From a virus, in the IMG/VR virus record IMGVR_UViG_3300027759_005402, positions 1 through 39,169 of that record: DNA of 39,169 nucleotides. One strand, 5' to 3'. A program made the translations under genes and the position numbers. The notes under the pieces are model-generated. The model did not search any database. It had not been told where the DNA came from and saw nothing but the letters and a program-made list of their open reading frames with translations. This document shows positions 19,863 to 27,029 of the stretch, in pieces; position 1 is the stretch's first letter; each line of letters begins with the position of its first letter.

Positions 19863-21746
19863 TTACTTCTTTTTTACTGTGTCAAGAATCTTAGCAGAAA
19901 TACCTTTTGATTTTTCTTTATTAACTTGTTCTTTGGCATTAGCACTATAAGCAGACGTTATATTTTGTGAATTTCGTTTAAATAACTCTCCTCCTGGTAA
20001 TTTACCTATAAAGGTGTTGATATTTAAATTTTGTGCTACATCTGCACTCTCGATCGCAGACTTTCCTATATTTAAATCATCTTCTGCTATATCATTGCTA
20101 TCCAAGAAGTTAATAGATTCTGCAATAGTTCCTAACGTTGCTGCATCAATTAATCCCATTCTAGAGTCTACTAAGCCAAGAGCCATTAATTTTTGCTGTA
20201 CTTCTGCTATAATAACCGAAGTATTTGTAGCAAAAGTTAAATCCGATTGAGCTACTATTTGCCCTTTTGTATCTAACGCTATACCTCTTCTTCGCTTATT
20301 TGTTATTGCTTTATCAGTTACTTCTTCATCAACTACTCTAATATCATACTCTCCAAACATCTTACTATTTACATCTACTTTAGAGTCGTATTGCGTTATA
20401 TAAGCTGTAAGCTGGGTCTGTAGGGCTATTAAATTATCTCTAGTTTCTTGAAGTTCAGCTATTACGTCTGAATTCTTGACCGCATCACAAGCCTGTAAGT
20501 TAACAAGCAGTATATTTAATCTCGAAAGTAGCTCATTTGTATTTGCTAGAATGTACCTAATAAAATTAACTACTACCTGAAGTAGGGAATTAATAGTCCT
20601 TAAAAGTACGCTGATTCCATCAGTTTCATCTTTAGCAACAGCTTTTGCTGTTTCAAACTTAGAAATAAGGCCTGCAGTTAGAGATACACCCGGTGTAGGA
20701 TTAGCTATGAAAAATGTTATAATTAGTTTAAATGCTTTATTAAATACAAGAGCTAGTTTAATTAAAAATTGCCCTAAGGCTAATACTCCCTGTACCTGTT
20801 GTGCAATTTTAATAAAAGCTCGTAGTGAATTATTAATCTCTTTTAAGGTAGGTATTATAACAGTAGGATCTAAAAACGCATTTAATTTTTGTATTTGAGC
20901 TCTAATATCGGTTCCTAGAAAATTACCTACCAGAGCTAATGCATTTTTAAAGTCTAAGTTTTGAATAGTGACACATACAGACCTTACTTTATTTATTTGA
21001 CTTATTATTTTCTGTAATTCATCGTTAGGAATATTTCTATAATCACTGTACTTGTTAATTACTCCTATAAAGTCGTCTATAAAATTTAAATTCCCGCCAA
21101 GTCCAGGTACTGTAGATAATAAAGTTGCGTCTTCTGCATTAAATATAGAGCCAGTACTTTGACCAGAAAGATCGAAAGAGTCTTTAATTGCTTGTAATAA
21201 AAAAAATGTATTATAAGCAGTAACGCTACTACCTCCTTTAGAAGGCGCTCCTGATTGGGAAACAGCTTGATCTATAGGTACAGCATTAGGACCGGTACCT
21301 ACATATGATCCGATAAAGACATTAGGATAGGCCATGTACTTATCTATCTGCGTTTGTACTTGTGCAGCTGCATCTTGTAAAGTATATAGAGCAGTTTGAG
21401 CGGCAGTCCAAGGTTTTGGAGGACGCGGTTTCTTCTCTAAATTAATCATATCAGTAAGGTACGTAAGTACATTACATAAGTCTACAGAATTTAAAGCATC
21501 AAGAGCGTTAAATAGGCCGGATTGTACAAAAGATCCTACAGCGTTTGCTGCTGGTGGAGATGGTGCTACCGGTACGGTAGTATAATTTACAGATCCGGAA
21601 GCAGTATTGTATGTAGCAGTCGCTCTAGTTGTTGGAATATTACTTCCCCAGAGTACTTTATCTATACCTACTTGAAGGGTTCCAAGAGCGTTAGCAGAAA
21701 CGGTAATTGCTTTACCTAAAGGTACTAATACTTTACTATTACTCAT
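19863..21746 (-). CDS. Baseplate hub/tail-associated protein, 627 aa
   Basis: A 627-residue protein of unknown family. The N-terminus is Ala/Val/Ser-rich, residues 90-330 are mostly helical, a hydrophobic stretch near residues 330-350 (KLALVFNKAFKLIITFFIAN) could be a membrane-active or buried helix, and residues 395-450 look like a coiled coil (LLSRLNILLVNLQ then AELQETRDNLIALQTQLTAY). The C-terminus is Lys-rich. It lies between the gp5-like pieces and gp25, where T4-like phages keep hub and tail-tube assembly genes; a hub or tape-measure-related role is possible but unproven. Its ATG overlaps the preceding stop as TAATG. Confidence 0.7.
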   Translation of the reverse strand: MSNSKVLVPLGKAITVSANALGTLQVGIDKVLWGSNIPTTRATATYNTASGSVNYTTVPVAPSPPAANAVGSFVQSGLFNALDALNSVDLCNVLTYLTDMINLEKKPRPPKPWTAAQTALYTLQDAAAQVQTQIDKYMAYPNVFIGSYVGTGPNAVPIDQAVSQSGAPSKGGSSVTAYNTFFLLQAIKDSFDLSGQSTGSIFNAEDATLLSTVPGLGGNLNFIDDFIGVINKYSDYRNIPNDELQKIISQINKVRSVCVTIQNLDFKNALALVGNFLGTDIRAQIQKLNAFLDPTVIIPTLKEINNSLRAFIKIAQQVQGVLALGQFLIKLALVFNKAFKLIITFFIANPTPGVSLTAGLISKFETAKAVAKDETDGISVLLRTINSLLQVVVNFIRYILANTNELLSRLNILLVNLQACDAVKNSDVIAELQETRDNLIALQTQLTAYITQYDSKVDVNSKMFGEYDIRVVDEEVTDKAITNKRRRGIALDTKGQIVAQSDLTFATNTSVIIAEVQQKLMALGLVDSRMGLIDAATLGTIAESINFLDSNDIAEDDLNIGKSAIESADVAQNLNINTFIGKLPGGELFKRNSQNITSAYSANAKEQVNKEKSKGISAKILDTVKKK

Positions 21747-22174
21747 TACTTACTATATGTAGTTTTAGATAAACATGTACTATTTAACCGTGCCTTCACT
21801 GACTTAGCTGTACTACTTAGTACCTTAGAAGTCTGTACGATAAGAGGTATAGCAGTATCCATCTGCCCTATTTTTAGTGTGTTAAGAGCGTTACTTAAAG
21901 TTTCAATAGCATCTAGTAAACGTCCTAATTGCTGAGCTGTAGTTTTTCCTAGCATTATAGGTTCTCCTACTATTTCTGCTTGATAGCCTAATTCAATTTT
22001 ACGAGAAGCTATAATAGTTTTTTGATTAGCGTCTACAGTAAATGTGCTAGGTGATGATATTGCTACGCCTTTTTTACCGAACAAGAAGATAAAATCATCG
22101 TAAGAGTGATGAGTAACTCTTCCGGAAGTTATTATGACTTGATTGCCAGTATATGGAAATTTAGGTGTATACAT
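21746..22174 (-). CDS. gp5 C-terminal-like baseplate spike protein, 142 aa
   Basis: A 142-residue protein. Its first 60 residues (NQVIITSGRVTHHSYDDFIF, then GKKGVAISSPSTFTVDANQK) have the repeated beta-strand layout seen in the C-terminal part of gp5-type spike/hub proteins, followed by a helical tail. The ATG at 22174 is preferred because it lies one base after the preceding stop; an in-frame ATG at 22204 would overlap the upstream gene by 29 bases. Together with the OB-fold protein just upstream it looks like a hub/spike protein split into two chains. Fold assignment is tentative. Confidence 0.65.
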   Translation of the reverse strand: MYTPKFPYTGNQVIITSGRVTHHSYDDFIFLFGKKGVAISSPSTFTVDANQKTIIASRKIELGYQAEIVGEPIMLGKTTAQQLGRLLDAIETLSNALNTLKIGQMDTAIPLIVQTSKVLSSTAKSVKARLNSTCLSKTTYSK

Positions 22175-22175
22175 T

Positions 22176-23132
22176 CTAATTATTAAATCTATTAATACGT
22201 TCATCTTGCTCTTGAGCAGATAAAGTATTAGTACTTGTTAACTGTTGTTGAATTGGAATAGCGTTTGTTCTAAGACTGATACCTTGTGCTTCTACTCCTA
22301 AGCTTGCTAAACTAAAATTTGATAAATCGTCAATTTGTATTTTCTGTCCTGCAGTTAAATAAATAGAAGAAGGATCTCTATTAATATCTTCTACAGTAGG
22401 AAACCATTTTAAATCGTTAGACTGCCTACCTTGTCCGTTTCTAATAATAGTAATAGGGTCACCAGCAGATCCAGTTGCAGACCAGTAGTTTTCAAACCCG
22501 TTTAAAGCAGTAGTAGATCCAAATCTAATTGAGTTTCCCCATCTTCCTTCTAAAGTCACGTCCCCAGTAAATTGTCTTAAAGTTCTAATATCTCCTTTTT
22601 CAGGGAAGTTAGGACCTAAAGGAAAAGTTAGGGAACTGGTTACAGATGTATTTGTAGCTTGCTTTGTGCCCATACTATCTTGATAGCTACGTAAAATTCT
22701 ATTTATGTAAGCACTATAGTCTTGCATATTAGGAAAAGCGTTATTATTAGCTGCGTTCCATATATTATAAGGCTGTAGATAGTAAAAGTCTTGTCGCTGT
22801 GCATTTTCGTTCATATCTACGCTAGGGCCAGATATTACGTATACTATTTCTCCTTCAACAGGTATCTGTTTAAACGCTGAGCTTATAGGTTTTGCAGTAA
22901 CGTTACCGGTACTCGTTAGAGTAGAGCTTTGATTTGAGTTAATCACCTGAAAGGTTATAGTACTTATATCTGTAGGATCATTATAGTAAGGATCTGGTAT
23001 ATTAGTTCCTACAAAATAAGGTCCCTGAATAACATGTGCAACGCGTGCTAATATAGGTGCATAAGATCCTCCTCCATCTCCGAATGGAGATAAAGAACTC
23101 ATAAACTGCGAGAAAGATTGATTATCTGCCAT
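22176..23132 (-). CDS. Baseplate hub OB-fold protein, gp5-like N-terminal part
   Basis: A 318-residue protein. Residues 20-110 suggest an OB-like beta barrel (YAPILARVAHVIQGPYFVGT, then a IPVEGEIVYVISGPS strand pair). The segment FTGDVTLEGRWGNSIRFGST followed by a GDPITIIRNGQ motif near residues 190-240 is shared by gp5-like hub proteins of T4-like environmental phages and Bacteroidota phages. No lysozyme domain is present, unlike T4 gp5. It probably forms part of the central spike at the tip of the tail tube. It starts 1 base upstream of the stop region of the 121-residue gene and is followed by the gp5 C-terminal-like gene. Confidence 0.8.
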   Translation of the reverse strand: MADNQSFSQFMSSLSPFGDGGGSYAPILARVAHVIQGPYFVGTNIPDPYYNDPTDISTITFQVINSNQSSTLTSTGNVTAKPISSAFKQIPVEGEIVYVISGPSVDMNENAQRQDFYYLQPYNIWNAANNNAFPNMQDYSAYINRILRSYQDSMGTKQATNTSVTSSLTFPLGPNFPEKGDIRTLRQFTGDVTLEGRWGNSIRFGSTTALNGFENYWSATGSAGDPITIIRNGQGRQSNDLKWFPTVEDINRDPSSIYLTAGQKIQIDDLSNFSLASLGVEAQGISLRTNAIPIQQQLTSTNTLSAQEQDERINRFNN

Positions 23133-23133
23133 A

Positions 23134-23499
23134 TTACTTACTTGAAGGCAATTCTTTTATTGGTAATTCTTCTACTGTAGTTTTTTGAATATCACTAAAC
23201 AGTAATTCGAGATCCTTATCACTTAAACCTCCTTGATTAGCATCAGCGTTAGTTTGTCCGCCTTTCTGTAAGATCGAAGCAAGCTTTACAAGAGCGTCAT
23301 CATTTTTAACATCTATCTCTAAGTACTCTTTAATTAAAGGAACAACTATAACAGCGTTTCCAACCTCTTCACCAACCATTTCAGTTAGTTGATTTATTAA
23401 GGTACTAATTTTAGATTGCTTATTTTTATGGTTCTTAATTACGTCTTGTACTAGATCAGAGTACTTCTTTCCGTCGTATAGTTCAAAATCGAGATTCAT
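23134..23499 (-). CDS. Small protein at head of hub operon, 121 aa
   Basis: A 121-residue acidic, mostly helical protein of unknown function (MNLDFELYDGKKYSDLVQDV at the N-terminus, then KISTLINQLTEMVGEEVGNA). A Gln/Asn/Gly-rich linker near residues 80-92 precedes a C-terminal helix. It is the first gene after a CTATTTATT motif and lies between the late sigma factor gene and the hub genes, where an assembly chaperone or a small hub component would be expected; this is position-based inference. Confidence 0.75.
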   Translation of the reverse strand: MNLDFELYDGKKYSDLVQDVIKNHKNKQSKISTLINQLTEMVGEEVGNAVIVVPLIKEYLEIDVKNDDALVKLASILQKGGQTNADANQGGLSDKDLELLFSDIQKTTVEELPIKELPSSK

Positions 23500-23511
23500 A
23501 ATACTATTTTA

Positions 23512-23519
23512 AATAAATA
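23512..23519 (-). promoter_or_regulatory. Late-promoter-like motif CTATTTATT
   Basis: TATTTATT preceded by C, 12 bases upstream of the ATG at 23499 and just after the late sigma factor gene ends. It would drive the hub and baseplate operon. Confidence 0.5.
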
Positions 23520-23520
23520 G

Positions 23521-24291
23521 CTACCTTGAATAAATGTCAATTTCAGTGCCTTCTTCAAGATATTGATTATGCATTTCTCTGTAGAGTTCTTTTAGGACCT
23601 TTATCACCTTAGTAATCACAGGAGTAGGAGCATCAGTAATCTCCTTTATATAGATAAAGAGAGCTTTCTTATTAAAAATATCTATACTCTCTCTTCTCTT
23701 GAATAGTTCTAAAATAGCATCTCCAACTCTAGCCTCTTGCGGTTTCGGAAAAAGCTCTAAAAGGTTATCATCAATTTCTTTAATGAATAAATTAATAAAA
23801 CTAACCTCTTCAAAAAGGTCCGGTTGTGTAAGTAGTAGTTCATTTGTAATAGTCTTATCTGTATCTACCTCTTCAACATCAGCCTTACCTTTTAATCTCT
23901 TGTAGTTATTATTGTTATAAACAATTAAATAACGCTTTGCAATAGTACCAAAATAAGAATAAGCTTTACCTTTATCTTGATTATACAGGTGTAGCTTCTC
24001 TAAAAGAAAAGCGATTACTTCATGCTTTAACTCATTAATATTATCTACTTCGGTGTAGTAGAATTTAAAAGTATGAATGATATTTTCAGCCAGCTTATAA
24101 AACGCGTAGTAAATCTTTTCATTGAATATTTTATTTCTGATTGCAGTAGAGGTTTCTAATCTATAATCTAGAATAGCTTGTTGAGTATCTAAGGTAAAGT
24201 AGTCTATAGACTTCTTCGGTCTCCTCTTTCTAACTTTTCCATCCTTTGTAAGTGTTACTTCCGCTTCTTCGACTTTGAAAATATCCTCCAT
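23521..24291 (-). CDS. RNA polymerase sigma factor for late transcription, gp55-like
   Basis: A 256-residue protein. The basic stretch near residues 20-27 (RKRRPKKS) is followed by a sigma-70 region 2-like helical core: FYKLAENIIHTFKF, then HEVIAFLLEKLHLYNQDKGK and AYSYFGTIAKRYLIVYNNNN. The D-x-G-K-A-x-S-Y-F motif is the one I associate with gp55-type late sigma factors of T4-like environmental phages. T4 gp55 is 185 residues; the longer protein here has an additional C-terminal helical domain. It should redirect host RNA polymerase to late promoters; the TATTTATA motifs of this window are the candidate targets. The ATG overlaps the preceding stop as TAATG. Confidence 0.8.
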   Translation of the reverse strand: MEDIFKVEEAEVTLTKDGKVRKRRPKKSIDYFTLDTQQAILDYRLETSTAIRNKIFNEKIYYAFYKLAENIIHTFKFYYTEVDNINELKHEVIAFLLEKLHLYNQDKGKAYSYFGTIAKRYLIVYNNNNYKRLKGKADVEEVDTDKTITNELLLTQPDLFEEVSFINLFIKEIDDNLLELFPKPQEARVGDAILELFKRRESIDIFNKKALFIYIKEITDAPTPVITKVIKVLKELYREMHNQYLEEGTEIDIYSR

Positions 24292-24563
24292 TATCGCTTA
24301 TTAAATTGATTTAAACCCTCTTGGACTGCTTTTAGATTTTGAAATACCGTCTGCAACTCTTTATCACTCTCCATCCAGATTTTATCATCTAGATTCTTAA
24401 GTGCTTTATCTGACTCGCCAATTAATTGCTGTAAACCTCCTATAAAGTTAGCTTGAGCAAGAACAGTAGCCTCTAACTTTCGATTTTTATTAAAGAGGTT
24501 GTAAATTATCCAACCTATTATAGTCGCTACCCAAATGAATAGCATAATTAATCCTAATACCAT
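24291..24563 (-). CDS. Small membrane protein with coiled coil, 90 aa
   Basis: A 90-residue protein with one N-terminal membrane segment (MVLGLIMLFIWVATIIGWII) followed by a charged helical tail with heptad-like Leu/Ile spacing. The predicted topology is a membrane anchor with a coiled coil. One base separates it from the HD gene upstream and its stop overlaps the sigma factor start. Such proteins are sometimes spanins or accessory lysis proteins, but no lipobox or lysis neighbour is visible, so I do not assign a role. Confidence 0.75.
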   Translation of the reverse strand: MVLGLIMLFIWVATIIGWIIYNLFNKNRKLEATVLAQANFIGGLQQLIGESDKALKNLDDKIWMESDKELQTVFQNLKAVQEGLNQFNKR

Positions 24564-24564
24564 A

Positions 24565-25335
24565 TTATAATCCTTTTAATGCATTTAGTAATCCTGGGTT
24601 TCCTTTAGCTGCGTTTGCTAATTTAGTAGACTCAGCTTTTTGTTTAAACTGCGTAGGTGTAGAAGCTTTAACTTCTTTCTTAGTAGGTAACCCTACTTTA
24701 TCAATCCACTCCTTCTCCCACTCTACTCTTGCAGCTAAAATATCTGCTTGATGTAAAATAAGAGGTAATGAACATCTCATCTTAGATTCATTTTGACTAG
24801 AGATCAAGTAAGCCTTGTTACCGTCGTCGTAAAGGCCGTCATGAGTCTTAATTGCTGTCCATTCGTTGAATGTAAGCTCTATTCCTGCCTGTTGCAATAT
24901 AAATAGCGAGCTATCTTGGATAGGAATAAAAGGTAATTCTGTATTAGGCTTATAGATAGCACCTTGGTTCTTTACGTGCCATTCTGAATCGTTAGGAAGA
25001 TAGGCTGGTTGACCGTCTCTACCTAACTTACCTAAGTCGTGGTTAATTGCTGAGAATACTAGCTCTTCCATTGAGAAGTTAATAGTAGCTCCCATCTCTG
25101 ACCATAACGTAGTTACTTTTATAGCTGCTTCTACAACTCTATTAACATGGTCTACGTATCCACCTGGAAATGCATTATGATAAGAAGCTCTAGAAGAAGC
25201 CGGAGCGAAGGCTAGATTATCTTCTTGAGATTGATACAAAGCTAATAACTTAGTTATTCTAGGCTCTGAAATGAATTTTTCAATTATAGCGTAAAACTTT
25301 TGCAAGTTCGCTTGGATTTGTTCTGCTGATAGCAT
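24565..25335 (-). CDS. HD-domain metal-dependent phosphohydrolase
   Basis: A 256-residue protein with a complete set of HD-superfamily metal ligands: His53/His63 in YHNAFPGGYVDHVNRVVEAA, His99-Asp100 in NHDLGKLG, His165-Asp166 in KTHDGLYDDGN, and His195/Asp198 in LHQADILAARVEWE. The family hydrolyses phosphate esters of nucleotides or cyclic nucleotides; the substrate here cannot be told. A phage enzyme of this type could act in nucleotide pool control or against a nucleotide second messenger. It has its own early-type promoter immediately upstream and leads into the membrane protein and late sigma factor, so that promoter may also drive the sigma factor. Confidence 0.85.
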   Translation of the reverse strand: MLSAEQIQANLQKFYAIIEKFISEPRITKLLALYQSQEDNLAFAPASSRASYHNAFPGGYVDHVNRVVEAAIKVTTLWSEMGATINFSMEELVFSAINHDLGKLGRDGQPAYLPNDSEWHVKNQGAIYKPNTELPFIPIQDSSLFILQQAGIELTFNEWTAIKTHDGLYDDGNKAYLISSQNESKMRCSLPLILHQADILAARVEWEKEWIDKVGLPTKKEVKASTPTQFKQKAESTKLANAAKGNPGLLNALKGL

Positions 25336-25352
25336 ATAAAATGGTTTTACTC

Positions 25353-25383
25353 ATAATATATGAACTAGGGATTAAAGAACCAA
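25353..25383 (-). promoter_or_regulatory. Bacteroidota-type promoter for HD gene
   Basis: TTG, 20 bases, then TATATTAT as -7 element, 17 bases upstream of the ATG at 25335. It lies just after the stop of the 58-residue gene. Confidence 0.65.
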
Positions 25384-25390
25384 CTTTATT

Positions 25391-25567
25391 TTAAGATTCT
25401 TGTTCAGCGTTAACTAGAGTTTGAATCTCTTCAAGCTTATTCTTATGTTTTTCGATTTGATTCTCTATTTGCTCTCTAGTAGGATTACTACTTAAAAGAG
25501 AACTTAAGCCAAGGACGATATTACTTAATTCGTCTAATTTTCTTGAAACCAGTGCTTTGTATCGCAT
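25391..25567 (-). CDS. Small helical protein, 58 aa
   Basis: A 58-residue protein, MRYKALVSRKLDELSNIVLG at the N-terminus, followed by SSLLSSNPTREQIENQIEKH and a charged helix ending NAEQES. Two amphipathic helices joined by a short Ser/Asn/Pro turn suggest a helical hairpin. It begins 5 bases after the stop of the glutaredoxin gene and ends just before the HD promoter, so it is cotranscribed with glutaredoxin. Function unknown; similar short helical hairpins occur in virion assembly proteins, but nothing specific supports that here. Confidence 0.7.
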   Translation of the reverse strand: MRYKALVSRKLDELSNIVLGLSSLLSSNPTREQIENQIEKHKNKLEEIQTLVNAEQES

Positions 25568-25572
25568 ATTAT

Positions 25573-25893
25573 TTAATTTAAATATTTCTTAGTTATTGCT
25601 ACCATCGAATCAGTAGACACGCATCCTATTTTAGTTGCAAAAGGAATAGAAGTTTCTTTCGCTTCATTTATAGCATCTACTCGGTAAAGGTACTTTGCTC
25701 CGCCTAATCTCTCGATTATGATCATTGGATAGGCATTAGTGTTTAGTAGAGCTTCCATTCTATCGGCAAGACTACTATGCTCTTTTAAATCAACGTCCCT
25801 AAATTCAAACGGGATATTTTGCTCTTTTAAAGATTTAGATAGCGCATCGCAATGAGTGCACCCACTTAGTCCCAAAACAATTACTTTTTCCAT
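25573..25893 (-). CDS. Glutaredoxin-like thiol oxidoreductase
   Basis: A 106-residue protein with a thioredoxin-like fold. The active site is Cys12-Thr-His-Cys15 in VIVLGLSGCTHCDALSKSLK, followed by the expected FEFRDVDL strand and the cis-Pro segment NAYPMIIIERLGG. Phage glutaredoxins usually supply electrons to ribonucleotide reductase or reduce host thiols; no reductase gene is in this window. The leader is about 68 bases, longer than in the other early-type genes, and the -7 element (TAACTTCT) is one of the most divergent. Confidence 0.88.
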   Translation of the reverse strand: MEKVIVLGLSGCTHCDALSKSLKEQNIPFEFRDVDLKEHSSLADRMEALLNTNAYPMIIIERLGGAKYLYRVDAINEAKETSIPFATKIGCVSTDSMVAITKKYLN

Positions 25894-25961
25894 ATCCTTT
25901 ATTTTTTTCTTTCTTTTAATTATACTTTTATTAAAGAGAAGAATACTTTATTAGTATTTAA

Positions 25962-25992
25962 AGAAGTTATGAACTTTTTTTCATACTTCCAA
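25962..25992 (-). promoter_or_regulatory. Bacteroidota-type promoter for glutaredoxin gene
   Basis: TTG, 20 bases, then TAACTTCT, in the 105-base gap upstream of 25893. The box is weaker than most but the spacing is exact. Confidence 0.55.
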
Positions 25993-25998
25993 CTCTCC

Positions 25999-26763
25999 TT
26001 AGATAACTCCTTTAAAAGTATCTGTAGTTAAGTATTTAACGTTATTTGCTGCAGTTGGGAATTGATCCGGTTTATATACCTGAAGGTACTTATCTACAAA
26101 AGTATCCATTGCTTGCTGTTTCTGATCTGGAGTTAAAGTAGCATACAAAGTCTTTAAATTTACTTTATCTGCTTGTCCTTTATTCCAAGCTCTTGGATCA
26201 TCAGCAAAGTGATAAAACCAATCATAAGCATTAAGTATATCTAGGTATTTACTAATACCAGTCTCAGCAGGAGCTACTTTATCTACAGAACCTACATTAC
26301 CGTAAGCCGCTTCCATTGGATTCTCTTCCTCTAATCCCATACTTACATTATCAACCATATCTCCATTCTCGTCATCTTGTTGTTGCATCTTAGCATCAGC
26401 AGCAGCTTGCGGAGCACCTAAAGCAGCAGGATCAACTTCTTCTAAGCTATCTCCACCATGCTCTAACGCATCTTTAACACCGTTAACTAAATCTAATGCC
26501 CAAGCCGTATCATAAGCCAATCCCCTTACCGTTTGTAAAGGAATACCTGCACCTTGTAATATCTCTCCAGCATACGTAAAGATAGCATCTTGAAACTTTC
26601 TAGTCTCTCCATCATGGTGATATTTAATTAATTCAGGATGTTTCTTTGCAATTTCCCCAGCTAGAGTTTCAGCATCTAATAAAGCAGACTCATTAAGCAC
26701 TGCCTTTGAGTACATACCTACTCTAGATTCAAAAAGGTATTGCTTCAAGTTAAAATTATCCAT
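25999..26763 (-). CDS. Acidic phage protein of unknown function, 254 aa
   Basis: A 254-residue protein. The N-terminus (MDNFNLKQYLFESRVGMYSK) is of a kind common to virion-associated proteins in T4-like environmental phages. Residues 20-105 are helical, residues 110-165 form an acidic, Ala/Gln/Met-rich linker (AAADAKMQQQDDENGDMVDN), and the C-terminus is a compact helical domain with Trp and Tyr residues (YLDILNAYDWFYHFADDPRA). Two bases separate it from the 81-residue gene, so both form one unit under the TATTTATT motif at 27014. A head or prohead role is conceivable; I do not recognise the family. Confidence 0.7.
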   Translation of the reverse strand: MDNFNLKQYLFESRVGMYSKAVLNESALLDAETLAGEIAKKHPELIKYHHDGETRKFQDAIFTYAGEILQGAGIPLQTVRGLAYDTAWALDLVNGVKDALEHGGDSLEEVDPAALGAPQAAADAKMQQQDDENGDMVDNVSMGLEEENPMEAAYGNVGSVDKVAPAETGISKYLDILNAYDWFYHFADDPRAWNKGQADKVNLKTLYATLTPDQKQQAMDTFVDKYLQVYKPDQFPTAANNVKYLTTDTFKGVI

Positions 26764-26764
26764 A

Positions 26765-27010
26765 CTATAGTATATAAGTTCTTAAAAATTCATCGATATC
26801 TGATTGTGCAAATCCAGACTGTCTTAATCTAGAGCACATCTTTTTAACATCTTCAAGTGTTTGAAACTCCCTTCCGATAAGAGATTGATGTATTCTTTCT
26901 ACTTCTCCCTCATTCTCAAACATTCCACTAGGATCATTAAAAGTCTTTCCTACTTGATATTGAGTATTCTCAGGATGCTTAATTTGTATTAGTTCAGATA
27001 ATTTAATCAT
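26765..27010 (-). CDS. Small phage protein, 81 aa
   Basis: An 81-residue protein of unknown function, with N-terminal MIKLSELIQIKHPENTQYQV and a helical C-terminal half (RIHQSLIGREFQTLEDVKKM, then RLRQSGFAQSDIDEFLRTYI). Its ATG is three bases from a CTATTTATT motif, so it probably heads a late unit together with the 254-residue protein. No known motif seen. Confidence 0.7.
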   Translation of the reverse strand: MIKLSELIQIKHPENTQYQVGKTFNDPSGMFENEGEVERIHQSLIGREFQTLEDVKKMCSRLRQSGFAQSDIDEFLRTYIL

Positions 27011-27013
27011 ATT

Positions 27014-27021
27014 AATAAATA
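27014..27021 (-). promoter_or_regulatory. Late-promoter-like motif CTATTTATT
   Basis: The sequence CTATTTATTAATATG joins the motif directly to the start codon at 27010, with 3 bases between the 8-mer and ATG. The same CTATTTATTA-x-TATG arrangement recurs at 29050. Confidence 0.5.
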
Positions 27022-27029
27022 GTTATAAA

